Positions 31,890-42,661 are shown, counted from the first letter of the stretch. The stretch is 64,000 bases of DNA from an uncultured Alphaproteobacteria bacterium (GCA_944393245.1 CALXZM010000002.1:124001-188000), one strand, 5' to 3'. The notes: a model not told the origin generated them from the letters alone. Translations and numbers: made by a program.

Positions 31890-34800
31890 TTATATATCCA
31901 ACAACTGTTGTTGGGAATTGCCATCGCGGGCCAATTTTTCGGCTTTTTCCTCTTCACGGGCGATTTCACGTACACGACGTACATATGCACCCGTACCAAC
32001 CGGAATCAGACGACCCACAACCAGGTTTTCATTTATACCAACCAATTTGTCAGTTGCACCACTGATGGCCGCATCAACCAGAACCTTGGTCGTTTGTTGG
32101 AACGACGCATTCGATATGAACGAACGACTGGTCAATGATGCACGGGTCAACCCAACCAGAACCTGTGACGCTTCGGCTGGTTTGCCGCCATCATGTACGA
32201 CACGTGCGTTTTCTTCTTCGAAATCAACACGGTCCACAACCTGGCCCATCAAGAACCCTGAATCCCCAGGATTTGTGATTTCAACACGACGGGTCATTTC
32301 ACGTATCAAAATTTCAATGTGTTTATCATTGATTGACACGCCCTGTAAACGATAAACCTGTTGAATTTGTTCAACCATAAATGTTGCCAATGCCTTTTGC
32401 CCCAGAATACGTAAAATATCCTGTGGAACGGGATCACCGTCAACCAATTTATCGGCCTTTTTAACAATATCGCCACTGCGCACCAACAGATTTGTTCCCT
32501 TTGGCACGGCGTATTCAACAGGGGCCGTTCCATCATCTGGCATAATGCGAACGATGATTTTTGATTTCGCATCTTCCAATTCAATGGTACCGTCAACTTC
32601 GGCCAATAATGCCGGGTTTGCAGGACGACGAACTTCTAATAATTCGTTAACGCGTGGCAAACCACCAGTAATATCGCCCGTACGCTTGGTCTGAACAGGA
32701 ATACGCGCCAAAACGTCACCCGCCGACACTGTCGCACCATTTGCAACGTTCAAAATCGAATACATTGGCAACAGATATTCGGCAATCTTTTTGCCACCCA
32801 GGGATATAACCTGGCCCTGGTCATCAACCAATGTAATTGCCGGATTCAATGCTTTTTTGGTATTCGCTTTCCAGTTAATAACCTTGCGCGATGTGATACC
32901 AGTGGTGGAATCAACCTCTTCCTGATATGAAACGTTTTCAATTAAATCCTGGAACTGAACAATACCGTCCTTTTCGGCAATGATTGTATTGGAATAAGGA
33001 TCCCATTCTGCAACCTTTGCCCCCTTGTCAACGGTATCACCGTCGTTCACAATCATCATTGTGGCGTATGGCAATTTTGTTGCGAACAGTTTTTCACCCT
33101 TGTCATCAACCACGGCCAATTCACCGTTACGCGACAACACAACCACACGGCCCGCTGAATTTTTAATTGTTTCAACGTTGGATAACTTTATTTTACCAGC
33201 AACAGGTACCTCTATATAATGACTTTCTGCGCCACCTGATGCGACACCACCGATGTGGAACGTACGCAAAGTTAACTGAGTACCAGGTTCGCCAATGGAC
33301 TGACCGGCAATAACACCAACCGCTTCGCCAACGTGCACCAATGCCTGGCGTGACAAATCCATACCATAACATTTCGCACACAGACCGTCACTGTGACATG
33401 TCAAAACACTGCGCACATCAACAGATGGCAATCCTGATTCATTAATTTTGCGGGCGGCGGCCTTGGTCACCAATTCACCTGCTGGGACAATGACCTCTTT
33501 GGTAATTGGGTGCACGATATCATGCGCAGCCGTACGGCCCAAAACAACATCGCCCAATGGTACGGACAATGTACTGCCCTGGTACACAGGTTTTGCAGTA
33601 ATATATTCATCTGTACCACAATCGTGTTCAGTAATAACAGTGTTCTGTGCCAATTCAACCAAACGACGTGTCAGGTAACCCGCGTCCGCAGTTTTCAATG
33701 CGGTGTCCGACATACCTTTGCGCGCACCGTGGGTGGACGTAAAGTATTCCGCCATGGTCAAACCTTCCTTAAAGTTTGAAATAATCGGAACTTCAATAAT
33801 AGAACCGTCGGGCTTCTGCATCATACCACGCATACCAGCAACCTGTTGAATCTGACGCTTGGACCCACGGGCACCAGACAACGCCATCATTAATACAGAA
33901 TTCCAATGATCACCCGTTGTTTTACCCAGTGCAGCATATGCCAAATCACCGATTTTGTCGGTTGTACCCTGCCACAGGTCAATCAGTTTATTATGCTTTT
34001 CACCACTGGACAGCAAACCATTTTGATACTGCTGTTCAATTTCTTCGGCTGCTTTTTCAGTTTGTTCAATAATTGTTTTCTTTTCTTCTGGAATAACAAT
34101 GTCGTCATATCCAATTGAAATACCACTGCGGGCAGCCTGTTCAAAGCCTGTATCCTTTAACGCGTCGGCCAACAGAATTGTTGCCTTGTCCCCACAACGT
34201 TCGTACGTCGTCGCTAACAATGCCTTGATTTCACCAACTGGCATGACCTTGTTCACCAAATCAAACGGCATATTTTCAGATTTCGGCAGCAATTCGCCCA
34301 AAATCATACGGCCTGCGGTTGTTTTATAAACTTTGCCATTAATACGTGCGACAATTGGCGTATGCAATGTGATGGATTTGTTTTCCAACGCCATTTTTAC
34401 TTCGTCCATATTGGCAAAACGCGGTGATTTGTCGGTATGTTCGCCGTTTATCAGCGAAATATAGTACACGCCCAAAACCATGTCCTGGGACGGAACAATC
34501 ATTGGTTCGCCATTGGCCGGCGACAGAATGTTGTTCGACGACAGCATTAATGTGCGGGCTTCTAATTGCGCCTCTAATGAAATTGGAACATGCACGGCCA
34601 TCTGGTCACCGTCAAAGTCAGCATTGAATCCCTTGCAGACCAATGGGTGCAGACGGATGGCTTTGCCCTCTATCAAAACAGGTTCAAATGCCAACATTGA
34701 TAATCTGTGCAATGTCGGTTGACGGTTCAGCAATACTGGATGTTGATGAATAACCTGTTCCAGGATTTCCCAAACGACATCTTCGCCATTTTCAACCATT

Positions 34801-35999
34801 TTGCGTGCTGTTTTAATGGTGTTTGCATAATCGCCCGCCATCAAACGCGCATAAACAAACGGTTTGAACAATTCCAACGCCATTGTTTTTGGCAAACCAA
34901 CCTGGTGCAATTTTAATGACGGCCCAGATACAATAACAGAACGGCCGGAATAATCCACACGTTTGCCCAAAATATTCATACGGAAACGTCCAGATTTCCC
35001 ACGCAAAGAATCAGACAATGATTTCAGCGGACGACGATTTTGCGACATCATTGGACGTGCCTTGTGCCCATTGTCAAACAGGGAATCGACGGCCTCTTGC
35101 AACATGCGCTTTTCATTGCGGACAATGATTTCAGGCGCGTGCATTTCAATAAAACGCTTTAAACGGTTGTTACGAATAATAACACGGCGATACAAATCAT
35201 TCAGGTCAGATGCCGCAACATGGCCCGCATCCAACGTTACCAACGGACGCATATCTGGTGGAATAACAGGAATTACATCCGGTAACATCCATGCTGGATC
35301 AGTTTTAGAATCCAAAAATGCTTCAACCAGTTTTAATTGCTTAATCAAACCTTTGCGCTTTGCATCGGATTTTGTTTCCGCCAATTCAGCGCGCAGACGT
35401 GTGCGTTCATCACCCATATCCAAATTGGCGATAATGCTGCGAACACCTTCGGCACCAATGCCGACACGAAATGCGTCCGCACCGAATTCTTCCACAGCCT
35501 TTTGATATTCATCTTCGCTGATAACATCATATTGCTTTAAACTGGTTAAACCAGGTTCAATAACAATATATGCATCGTATGAAATAACCTGTTCTAATTT
35601 TTTCTGGGGCAGATTATTCAGCAACGTTGCGATTTTACCTTCACGTAAAAACCATGTATGCGCAACAGGCATTGCCAATTTAATATGTCCCATACGTTCG
35701 CGACGCACAGATGATGAACCAACCTCTACCCCGCAACGTTCGCAAACCACACCGCGGAACTTAATTCTTTTATATTTTCCGCATGCGCATTCGTAATCCT
35801 TGACCGGGCCAAAAATCTGCTGACAGAACAAACCCTCGGGCTCTGGCTTCATGGAATGATAATTTATGGTTTCAGGCTTTTTCACTTCGCCATGTGACCA
35901 AGACAGAATTTCTTCGGGTGACGCAATGGTGATGCGCAACGCGTCAAATTGTTCCTTGGTTTCAATTTGTCCAAATATCTTTTGCAACATATTTGTCAT
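31890..35999 (-). CDS. rpoC: RNA polymerase beta' subunit
   Basis: A 1369-residue protein, slightly shorter than the E. coli homologue. The N-terminal zinc site is CACGKYKRIKFRGVVCERCG near residues 69-88. The catalytic Mg loop NADFDGDQMAVHVP lies near residue 456. The second zinc site includes CHSDGLCAKC near residue 865. The QNRRPLKSLSDSLRGKSGRFR and LLGKRVDYSGRSVIV regions (the latter here ILGKRVDYSGRS) are intact. It forms the active centre with beta. The ATG is preceded by AAAGGAGCAAAATA, a clear ribosome site. A 28-nt imperfect palindrome lies in the 66-nt gap after rpoB, and a terminator closes the operon. Confidence 0.98.
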   Translation of the reverse strand: MTNMLQKIFGQIETKEQFDALRITIASPEEILSWSHGEVKKPETINYHSMKPEPEGLFCQQIFGPVKDYECACGKYKRIKFRGVVCERCGVEVGSSSVRRERMGHIKLAMPVAHTWFLREGKIATLLNNLPQKKLEQVISYDAYIVIEPGLTSLKQYDVISEDEYQKAVEEFGADAFRVGIGAEGVRSIIANLDMGDERTRLRAELAETKSDAKRKGLIKQLKLVEAFLDSKTDPAWMLPDVIPVIPPDMRPLVTLDAGHVAASDLNDLYRRVIIRNNRLKRFIEMHAPEIIVRNEKRMLQEAVDSLFDNGHKARPMMSQNRRPLKSLSDSLRGKSGRFRMNILGKRVDYSGRSVIVSGPSLKLHQVGLPKTMALELFKPFVYARLMAGDYANTIKTARKMVENGEDVVWEILEQVIHQHPVLLNRQPTLHRLSMLAFEPVLIEGKAIRLHPLVCKGFNADFDGDQMAVHVPISLEAQLEARTLMLSSNNILSPANGEPMIVPSQDMVLGVYYISLINGEHTDKSPRFANMDEVKMALENKSITLHTPIVARINGKVYKTTAGRMILGELLPKSENMPFDLVNKVMPVGEIKALLATTYERCGDKATILLADALKDTGFEQAARSGISIGYDDIVIPEEKKTIIEQTEKAAEEIEQQYQNGLLSSGEKHNKLIDLWQGTTDKIGDLAYAALGKTTGDHWNSVLMMALSGARGSKRQIQQVAGMRGMMQKPDGSIIEVPIISNFKEGLTMAEYFTSTHGARKGMSDTALKTADAGYLTRRLVELAQNTVITEHDCGTDEYITAKPVYQGSTLSVPLGDVVLGRTAAHDIVHPITKEVIVPAGELVTKAAARKINESGLPSVDVRSVLTCHSDGLCAKCYGMDLSRQALVHVGEAVGVIAGQSIGEPGTQLTLRTFHIGGVASGGAESHYIEVPVAGKIKLSNVETIKNSAGRVVVLSRNGELAVVDDKGEKLFATKLPYATMMIVNDGDTVDKGAKVAEWDPYSNTIIAEKDGIVQFQDLIENVSYQEEVDSTTGITSRKVINWKANTKKALNPAITLVDDQGQVISLGGKKIAEYLLPMYSILNVANGATVSAGDVLARIPVQTKRTGDITGGLPRVNELLEVRRPANPALLAEVDGTIELEDAKSKIIVRIMPDDGTAPVEYAVPKGTNLLVRSGDIVKKADKLVDGDPVPQDILRILGQKALATFMVEQIQQVYRLQGVSINDKHIEILIREMTRRVEITNPGDSGFLMGQVVDRVDFEEENARVVHDGGKPAEASQVLVGLTRASLTSRSFISNASFQQTTKVLVDAAISGATDKLVGINENLVVGRLIPVGTGAYVRRVREIAREEEKAEKLARDGNSQQQLLDI

Positions 36000-36030
36000 T
36001 ATATTTTGCTCCTTTCAAAGGGTTCAATAC

Positions 36031-36059
36031 CGGTGTCGGTGACATGTCACCGAACACCG
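36031..36059 (-). promoter_or_regulatory. Intercistronic palindrome between rpoB and rpoC
   Basis: A perfect 16-nt palindrome CGGTGACATGTCACCG (36037-36052) extends outward by six further pairs around one bulged base. It has no T-run on the minus strand, so it is more likely an RNA processing or stability hairpin than a terminator. Confidence 0.45.
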
Positions 36060-36065
36060 ACATTT

Positions 36066-39000
36066 TTAGTCTATTTTCTTTGGTGTTAACGCCAATCCCA
36101 AACCACGCAGTTCGCGCATCAGCACATTAAATGCCTCTGGCGTGCCGGTCTGGAAATCGTTACTGCCGGATATGATGGCTTCATACATTTTGGTACGGCC
36201 GACAATATCGTCCGATTTTACGGTCAACATTTCGCGCAACAGGTGGGCGGCACCATGTGCTTCCAGTGCCCAAACCTCCATTTCACCCAAACGCTGACCA
36301 CCCATGTGGGCCTTGCCCGACAATGGCTGTTGTGTTACCAAAGAATAATTGCCAGTTGAACGTGCGTGAATCTTTTCATCAACCAAGTGATGCAGTTTCA
36401 GCATGTACATTACACCAACTGTTACAGGACGTGCAAACTTTTCACCAGTCATACCGTCATACAGGGTGAATTGACCCGTTTCCGGTAATTTGGCCAGTTT
36501 CAGCATGCGTCTGATGTCATCTGATGTGGCACCGTCAAATGTCGGCGTTGCCATCGGAACACCATCGCGCAACAATGCGGCTTCGGCACGAACATCTGTA
36601 TCGGTCATCTTTTCCAATTTTTCAGCCGTTTCTTTGCCATAGATTTTGCCCATAATCGTGCGCAAATCATCTGTCACGGCACGTTTTTGTTTGACCTCTT
36701 CCAGAACGGCACCAATTTGTTGGCCCAATGTACGCGCCGCCATCCCCAGGTGGGTTTCTAAAATCTGGCCCAGGTTCATACGCGACGGCACACCCAACGG
36801 ATTTAACACCAGGTCAACTGGGGTGCCATCTTCCATATATGGCATGTCTTCGATTGGAACAACCTTGGACACAATACCCTTGTTACCGTGACGCCCAGCC
36901 ATTTTGTCACCCGGTTGCAGTTTCATTTTGTGTGCAATGTAAACCTTTACCGTTTTCAAAACACCGGCACCCAAAGAGTTTGTTTCTGTTGCCTTGGCAA
37001 CTTCGGCATCGGCCTTGTCATTCAAAGCCTTTAACTTTGCCACGTGTTGTTCACGCAGTTCGTCAATTTTTGCCTGGGCATCTTTATCACTTACAACCAA
37101 TTTCTTTACATCGGATGGTTTGATGCCCTCGAATACTTCCTGGGTTAATTTTTTGCCGATGAATGGTTTCAAACTGCCGGTGCCTGCATCTATTACCAAA
37201 CCTTCGGCGATTTGGAATATCTGATCGGCAAAGCCACGTTCCATGATGGACGTTTCCTCTTCACGGTCACGATTTATCTTTTCTATCTTTTGCAGTTCAA
37301 TCATCTGGGTGCGTTCGTCTTTCTTGACACCATGACGTGTCAAAACGTTCACACCGATAACTGTACCCTCTTCGTTCGGACCAACACGCAGTGATGTATC
37401 CTTTACATTTAATGCCTTTTCACCAAAGATGTTGCGTAACAATGCCTCTTCTGGGGTCAGCAATGTTTCAGATTTCGGTGATACGCGACCAACCAAAATA
37501 TCCCCCTGTTTCACGCGGGCACCAACATAAATGATTCCGGATTCGTCCAGATTCTTTAATGCCTCTTCGCTGACATTCGGAATATCGCGGGTCAAACTTT
37601 CAGGCCCCAACTGAGTGTCACGAACCTTGAATTCTTTTTCAACAATTTTTACAGACGTAAATACGTCGTCGCGTGAAATGCGTTCGGAAATAACAATTGA
37701 ATCTTCATAGTTATATCCACGCCACGGCACGAACGCAACCAGTACATTGCGTCCCAACGCCAATTCACCGTAATTCATTGATGAACCGTCTGCAATAATG
37801 TCACCCGCAGAAACACGATCGCCAACCTTTACCAACGGTTTTTGATGTATCAGGGTTTCACTGTTGCTGCGTTCGAATTTTTCCAGGTTATAAATATCAA
37901 CACCGGTCACAACATTGCGGCTGTTCATACATTTTACCACAATGCGGTTCGCATCAACAGATTCAACAACACCACTGTGCTTGGCCGCAACACCGGTGCG
38001 GGAATCACGCGCAACTTCGCGTTCTATGCCGGTACCAACCAATGGGGCCTGGACACGCAGTAATGGAATTGCCTGGCGCTGCATGTTTGATCCCATCAAT
38101 GCACGGTTCGCGTCGTCGTTTTCAACGAACGGTATCAATCCAGTTGCAATGGACACCACCTGGCGCGGTTCAACGTCGATTAAATCAATTTCTTCCTTGG
38201 GCACCATGGTGAATTCACCATCAACGCGCGCGGTTACAACATCTTCGGCCAAAACACCATCAGACCCGGTCGGGGTATTACCCTGGGCAATTTTATGCCC
38301 CAATTCTTCGTCCGCAGTCAGATATACCATTTTGTTGGTGATTTTACTGTTTTCAACCACGTAATATGGTGTTTCAATAAAGCCATATGGATTAACACGT
38401 GCATATGTTGCCAAATGGTTAATCAGTCCGATATTGCCACCTTCGGGGGTGTTAATCGGGCACAAACGGCCATAATGCGTCGGATGTACGTCGCGGACAT
38501 CAATACCCGCACGATCACGATTCAAACCGCCCGGCCCCAATGCAGAAATACGACGCTTGTGTTCCAGTTCGGACAGCGGATTATACGCATCCATAAACTG
38601 AGACAACTGGGACGTACCCAAAAATTCGTTTACCAGTGACATCAACGGTTTTACATTGATAACATCCTGGGGCTGCATATTGGCAATGTTTGGTGAAGAC
38701 AAACTTTCACGAACCAGACGTTCAATACGAACCATGCCTGTGCGGAAATTCTGTTCCAGCAATTCGCCAACCGTGCGAACACGACGATTTGACAGATTAT
38801 CAATATCATCAACCGTATCTTTGTGATCAATAATATTAGTCAACGTCTTTAATACGGCCAAGAAATCTGATTTAGTCAACAAACGTTCATCTTCGGGCTT
38901 TTTACCAGAATCTATTTTTAAACGCTTGTTCATCTTGAAACGGCCAACCGCCGATAAATCATAATATGCCGCGTCAAAGCCCTGACGCATGAACAGATTA

Positions 39001-40205
39001 ATGGCTGCTTCCAGTGTTGGACGTTCACCCGGACGAATGATATTGTATATTTCAATCAAGGCTTCTTCGCGGTTAACGGTCTTGTCCGCAATCAACGTAT
39101 TGCGCATGTGGGCCGTAACTGTTGTATTATCAATGGCAATTAATGAAATTTCATGCACATTCATTTTTTCTAAATCAGCCATCACATCTGGTGTGATTTC
39201 TGTGCCTGCGCGCCATACAACATTGCCCGCACCGTCCAAAATCGGGTCAAACAAATATTCCCCAATCAGTGAATCTGGCATAATGCCAAATTCATTGGAT
39301 GCGTCCATAACACGTTTCAGGCGTTTTGCATTCATACGGTCGCCCTTGGACGCCAATGGCTTTTTATCACGCGGATTAATCAAATCATAATTCAGGCGGT
39401 ATTTATCCAAACCCGCAAATGCAGATGTTTGGCCAACCCACATATTGCCATCAAATTTCAACGGAATACGATTATAGAATACCCCCAGAATTTCAGTATC
39501 GTCCATGCCACGGATTGTTGGTTTGCGCGGATCCGCAACCCATTTCTTTTCATCTTCTGCGGATGGCAAACAGCGCAACAGCACAGTCGCCGGAATTTTA
39601 CGACGACGGTCGATACGAACATAAATAACACCCTTGGATTCTTCGAAATCAATCCATGAACCATGTTCTGGGATAATACGCGCAGTATAAGTAATAGGAT
39701 TGCCAGCAATTTTTGCTTCCTTGGTGGTGGCGAACACAACACCCTGGGCACGATGCATTTGGGAAACAATGACACGTTCCACACCGGCGGCAATAAAACT
39801 GCCACGTTCGGTCATTAACGGAACGTCGCCCATGAATATTTCCTGTTCCTTTATATCACGCAATGTTTTTTTGCCGTCTTCGGCAACGTCCCATAAAATC
39901 AATCTCAGCTTCAGCTTTAATTTACTGGAATACGTCAGATTGCGCAACATGCATTCTTTTACATTATATACAGGCTTGTCCAAAGTATATTCGACGAATT
40001 CCAAATCAGCGATTCCAGCGTAATCCTTGATTGGGAACATTGACGCAAAAACATTTTGCAGACCGATATTTTTTCTGCTTTGCGGGTCTACATCTGCCTG
40101 CAAGAAATCTTTGTAAGAATTATATTGAATCTCGACTAAATCAGGAAGCGGAGTTTGCAAAAAACTTTTTCCAAAAGATTTTCTGAATTTCTGGATAACT
40201 GCCAT
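36066..40205 (-). CDS. rpoB: RNA polymerase beta subunit
   Basis: The protein is about 1379 residues from the ATG at 40205 (MAVIQKFRKSFG), preceded by AAAGGATTGATACC; codons up to 40247 are upstream readthrough. The fork/rifampicin region is recognisable: FLGTSQLSQFMDAYNPLSELEHKRRISALGPGGLNRDRAG, with the wild-type residues at Gln, Asp, His and Ser positions commonly altered in resistant mutants. The C-terminal GEMEVWALEAHGAAHLLREMLTVKSDD clamp segment is present. It is the catalytic partner of beta'. It lies in the tRNA-Trp to rpoC block, between rplL and rpoC, with an attenuator-like hairpin upstream. Confidence 0.98.
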   Translation of the reverse strand: MAVIQKFRKSFGKSFLQTPLPDLVEIQYNSYKDFLQADVDPQSRKNIGLQNVFASMFPIKDYAGIADLEFVEYTLDKPVYNVKECMLRNLTYSSKLKLKLRLILWDVAEDGKKTLRDIKEQEIFMGDVPLMTERGSFIAAGVERVIVSQMHRAQGVVFATTKEAKIAGNPITYTARIIPEHGSWIDFEESKGVIYVRIDRRRKIPATVLLRCLPSAEDEKKWVADPRKPTIRGMDDTEILGVFYNRIPLKFDGNMWVGQTSAFAGLDKYRLNYDLINPRDKKPLASKGDRMNAKRLKRVMDASNEFGIMPDSLIGEYLFDPILDGAGNVVWRAGTEITPDVMADLEKMNVHEISLIAIDNTTVTAHMRNTLIADKTVNREEALIEIYNIIRPGERPTLEAAINLFMRQGFDAAYYDLSAVGRFKMNKRLKIDSGKKPEDERLLTKSDFLAVLKTLTNIIDHKDTVDDIDNLSNRRVRTVGELLEQNFRTGMVRIERLVRESLSSPNIANMQPQDVINVKPLMSLVNEFLGTSQLSQFMDAYNPLSELEHKRRISALGPGGLNRDRAGIDVRDVHPTHYGRLCPINTPEGGNIGLINHLATYARVNPYGFIETPYYVVENSKITNKMVYLTADEELGHKIAQGNTPTGSDGVLAEDVVTARVDGEFTMVPKEEIDLIDVEPRQVVSIATGLIPFVENDDANRALMGSNMQRQAIPLLRVQAPLVGTGIEREVARDSRTGVAAKHSGVVESVDANRIVVKCMNSRNVVTGVDIYNLEKFERSNSETLIHQKPLVKVGDRVSAGDIIADGSSMNYGELALGRNVLVAFVPWRGYNYEDSIVISERISRDDVFTSVKIVEKEFKVRDTQLGPESLTRDIPNVSEEALKNLDESGIIYVGARVKQGDILVGRVSPKSETLLTPEEALLRNIFGEKALNVKDTSLRVGPNEEGTVIGVNVLTRHGVKKDERTQMIELQKIEKINRDREEETSIMERGFADQIFQIAEGLVIDAGTGSLKPFIGKKLTQEVFEGIKPSDVKKLVVSDKDAQAKIDELREQHVAKLKALNDKADAEVAKATETNSLGAGVLKTVKVYIAHKMKLQPGDKMAGRHGNKGIVSKVVPIEDMPYMEDGTPVDLVLNPLGVPSRMNLGQILETHLGMAARTLGQQIGAVLEEVKQKRAVTDDLRTIMGKIYGKETAEKLEKMTDTDVRAEAALLRDGVPMATPTFDGATSDDIRRMLKLAKLPETGQFTLYDGMTGEKFARPVTVGVMYMLKLHHLVDEKIHARSTGNYSLVTQQPLSGKAHMGGQRLGEMEVWALEAHGAAHLLREMLTVKSDDIVGRTKMYEAIISGSNDFQTGTPEAFNVLMRELRGLGLALTPKKID

Positions 40206-40271
40206 TGGTATCAATCCTTTATTTTTTGCGTTTTGCAAACGAAACAATTTTATATATTTTTACGCCTTTGT

Positions 40272-40300
40272 GCCCACCTGGGAAAAAATCCCAGGTGGGC
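40272..40300 (-). promoter_or_regulatory. Attenuator-like hairpin between rplL and rpoB
   Basis: A perfect 12-bp stem (40272-40283 with 40289-40300), 5-nt loop, in the 154-nt rplL-rpoB gap. There is no T-run directly after it on the minus strand. In E. coli a partial attenuator and an RNase III site sit at the same place and set the ratio of ribosomal protein to polymerase; the same role is inferred. Confidence 0.55.
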
Positions 40301-40359
40301 GGCGTTTGCGTGACATTTGTCACGACTTTGTATTTTTGAACCATACGGTTCGGGATGAA

Positions 40360-40725
40360 TTATTTCAATTCAACCTTGGCACCGGCCGCTTCTAATGTAG
40401 CCTTCATTTTTTCGGCTTCATCTTTGGCGACGCCTTCTTTTACAGCCTTTGGTGCAGATTCAACCAAGGCTTTTGCTTCGCCCAGGCCCAAACCTGTGAT
40501 GTCTTTGACTGCCTTGATAACTGCCAATTTGTTTGCACCAACATCGGACAGAACAACGTCAAATTCCGATTTTTCTTCGGCGGCGGCAGCGGCCGGACCA
40601 GCTGCAACTGCAACTGCGGCGGCGGCACTAACGCCCCATGTTTCTTCCAATGCCTTGGACAGTTCGACTGCTTCCATAACAGTCAATTTTGACAATTCTT
40701 CAACTAATTTTTGAATGTCTGCCAT
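40360..40725 (-). CDS. rplL: 50S ribosomal protein L7/L12
   Basis: A 121-residue protein of normal length. The N-terminal dimerisation helix ([23 protein letters not shown]), Ala-rich hinge ([19 protein letters not shown]) and C-terminal factor-binding domain ([38 protein letters not shown]) are all clear. It forms the ribosomal stalk with L10, recruiting translation GTPases. It lies downstream of rplJ in one transcript. Confidence 0.97.
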   Translation of the reverse strand: MADIQKLVEELSKLTVMEAVELSKALEETWGVSAAAAVAVAAGPAAAAAEEKSEFDVVLSDVGANKLAVIKAVKDITGLGLGEAKALVESAPKAVKEGVAKDEAEKMKATLEAAGAKVELK

Positions 40726-40768
40726 TTTTTGCTCCTATATAATCAGAACATTGATGTTCTGGTTTGTT

Positions 40769-41245
40769 TTAATTCTTTTTTCCATACTCTGCGGAAACGC
40801 GGGCCAGGCGCGACGCCGGTTCGACCAGAATGCGCGCAATTTTGCCACGGATTTCCAACAGGGACGGCAGTTTGGATAATTGCAAAATATCGTCTTTGCT
40901 TAAAACACCCGCATCCATTTTACCGCCAACAATTGTCAAATTCGGATGTTCATCTGCGAATTTGGCCAATACCTTGGTCACAGCCAGTCCATCTGTTGCA
41001 ACCGCAACAGCCGTTGGACGTGCCATCATGTCAGATACAGGTTCGAAATCGGTATCTTTTAATGCCAATTTCATCAAACGGTTTTTGACAACTTTGAAAA
41101 CAGAAACCAATGGGCGCAGTTCATTGCGCAGGGCTTCAAATTCTTTTACAGTCAAACCATGGTTTTCAACAACGAAAACACCGTTTGCTTCCTTCAAGGA
41201 CGATTGCAACGCTGAAATCAAATCTGATTTTTCTTCGCGTCTCAT
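40769..41245 (-). CDS. rplJ: 50S ribosomal protein L10
   Basis: A 158-residue protein, slightly shorter than E. coli L10 (165). It begins MRREEKSDLISALQSSLKEANGVFVVENHGLTVKE and contains LRNELRPLVSVFKVVKNRLMKLALKDTDF, the rRNA-binding part. The C-terminal helix carries L7/L12 dimers. The 208-nt gap upstream resembles the L10 leader through which L10-L7/L12 represses translation of its own message. Confidence 0.95.
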   Translation of the reverse strand: MRREEKSDLISALQSSLKEANGVFVVENHGLTVKEFEALRNELRPLVSVFKVVKNRLMKLALKDTDFEPVSDMMARPTAVAVATDGLAVTKVLAKFADEHPNLTIVGGKMDAGVLSKDDILQLSKLPSLLEIRGKIARILVEPASRLARVSAEYGKKN

Positions 41246-41453
41246 ATCTTTACCCTTATCTGCAAGATTTCAGGTTTTACCCCAAAATCCCTGTTTTGTT
41301 AAACTTTCCATCCAACGTTGCCGTTGGGTGGGGCCTGATTCTGCCCCAAAGAATTTTTCTTTGTCTATGATGGCAATTAAGTCCAGAATGCTGGGCACCA
41401 TCAGTCTTGGACAGAAATCTGTACGCGGTGGGGAAATTCCCCGCCGCGATTTA
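41246..41453 (-). promoter_or_regulatory. Probable L10 (rplJL) mRNA leader
   Basis: A 208-nt non-coding gap between rplA and rplJ, by far the longest in the ribosomal-protein part of the operon. It contains several short inverted repeats, including GGGGAATTTCCCC just after rplA, and G/C-rich stems around 41320-41350. By analogy with the Rfam L10 leader it would bind L10-(L7/L12). Assigned by position and structure, not by covariance. Confidence 0.5.
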
Positions 41454-42128
41454 TTATTTTATATCAACCTTTAATCCAGGACCCTGGGTTGTCGCAATTG
41501 CAGCACCCAAAATATATTGGCCCTTGACCGATGCAGGTTTAACTTTTTTCAACTGATCAACCAATGCATTTACATTTTCGACCAATTTGTCCGTTGAAAA
41601 TGACATTTTGCCAACACCGGCATGAACAATGCCATTCTTTTCAGCACGGTATTCAACCTGGCCCGCCTTGGCAGTGGTGACTGCGTCGGCAACATTGTTT
41701 GTAACCGTACCCAATTTTGGATTCGGCATCAAACCCTTTGGCCCCAGAATACGGGCAATCTTTGACATTTTTGGCATCATATCAGGTGTCGCAATAACAC
41801 GGTCAAAATTAATTTCACCGGCCGCAACACGTTCAATCAAATCTTCACCGCCAACAATATCTGCCCCGGCTTTTTTGGCTTCGTCCGCACTGTTAACGGT
41901 AAACACTGCAACACGAACTGTTTTACCAGTACCATTTGGCAAAGATACCATGCCACGGATATTTTGGTCGGCCTTGGTCACATCAACACCCAAACGGATT
42001 GCGATTTCCAGGCTTTCATCAAACTTTTTAGACGCATATTCACGCAATGCTTCTATGGCATCGGCAACAGAATAAACATTATCCTTGTTCAATTTTGCCC
42101 AAGTTTGCTGTCTTTTCGTAACTTTCAT
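41454..42128 (-). CDS. rplA: 50S ribosomal protein L1
   Basis: A 224-residue protein. It shows the L1 signature GTGKTVRVAVF and the second-domain DMMPKMSKIARILGPKGLMPNPKLGTVT, with the C-terminal KPASVKGQYILGAAIATTQGPGLKVD. It binds 23S rRNA at the L1 stalk and also autoregulates rplKA in other bacteria. It starts 3 bp after the rplK stop, so translation is probably coupled. Confidence 0.97.
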   Translation of the reverse strand: MKVTKRQQTWAKLNKDNVYSVADAIEALREYASKKFDESLEIAIRLGVDVTKADQNIRGMVSLPNGTGKTVRVAVFTVNSADEAKKAGADIVGGEDLIERVAAGEINFDRVIATPDMMPKMSKIARILGPKGLMPNPKLGTVTNNVADAVTTAKAGQVEYRAEKNGIVHAGVGKMSFSTDKLVENVNALVDQLKKVKPASVKGQYILGAAIATTQGPGLKVDIK

Positions 42129-42131
42129 GTC

Positions 42132-42566
42132 TTATTCCTCCACCTTTACGCCCATTGAACGGCACTGACCCGCAACAATGTTCATCGCGGATTCAATGGT
42201 AGAGCAATTCAAGTCCGGCATTTTGTTTTCAGCAATCTCTTTAATCTGTGCTTTTGTTATTGTGCCAACAAAATCACGACCCGGTTTATGAGAACCGATT
42301 TTCAATTTCAATGCTTTTTTGATATAGTACGATACCGGCGGCAGTTTCATAATAAATTCAAAACTGCGGTCCGTATAAACCGTGATTATGCACGGAATCG
42401 GCATACCCGGTTCTTTATCAGCCGTTTTATCATTAAACTGTTTGCAGAATTCTGCAATATTAACACCAGCCGCACCCAACGCCGGCCCAATCGGTGGCGC
42501 AGGATTCGCCTGCTTTGCGGGAACGACCAGTTTGACCACTCCCTTGACTTCTTTTTTTGCTGCCAT
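42132..42566 (-). CDS. rplK: 50S ribosomal protein L11
   Basis: The protein is 144 residues from the ATG at 42566, with TGGAGTG upstream. The signature [36 protein letters not shown] is complete, as is the C-terminal rRNA-binding region ([33 protein letters not shown]). L11 forms the GTPase-associated centre and is needed for stringent-response RelA activation. It is followed directly by rplA. Confidence 0.97.
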   Translation of the reverse strand: MAAKKEVKGVVKLVVPAKQANPAPPIGPALGAAGVNIAEFCKQFNDKTADKEPGMPIPCIITVYTDRSFEFIMKLPPVSYYIKKALKLKIGSHKPGRDFVGTITKAQIKEIAENKMPDLNCSTIESAMNIVAGQCRSMGVKVEE

Positions 42567-42661
42567 TTTGTTCACTCCATTTTTGGTTAGTGTTCGTGGT
42601 ACGATGTGGCGCATCTACCACGTATTTATGCATGCCTTGCACATGCCCGTCGGTTACCCGA

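Noticed and set aside
31652-32065. Plus-strand frame across rpmF and the rpoC end
   Set aside because: Antisense shadow of rpmF and rpoC.
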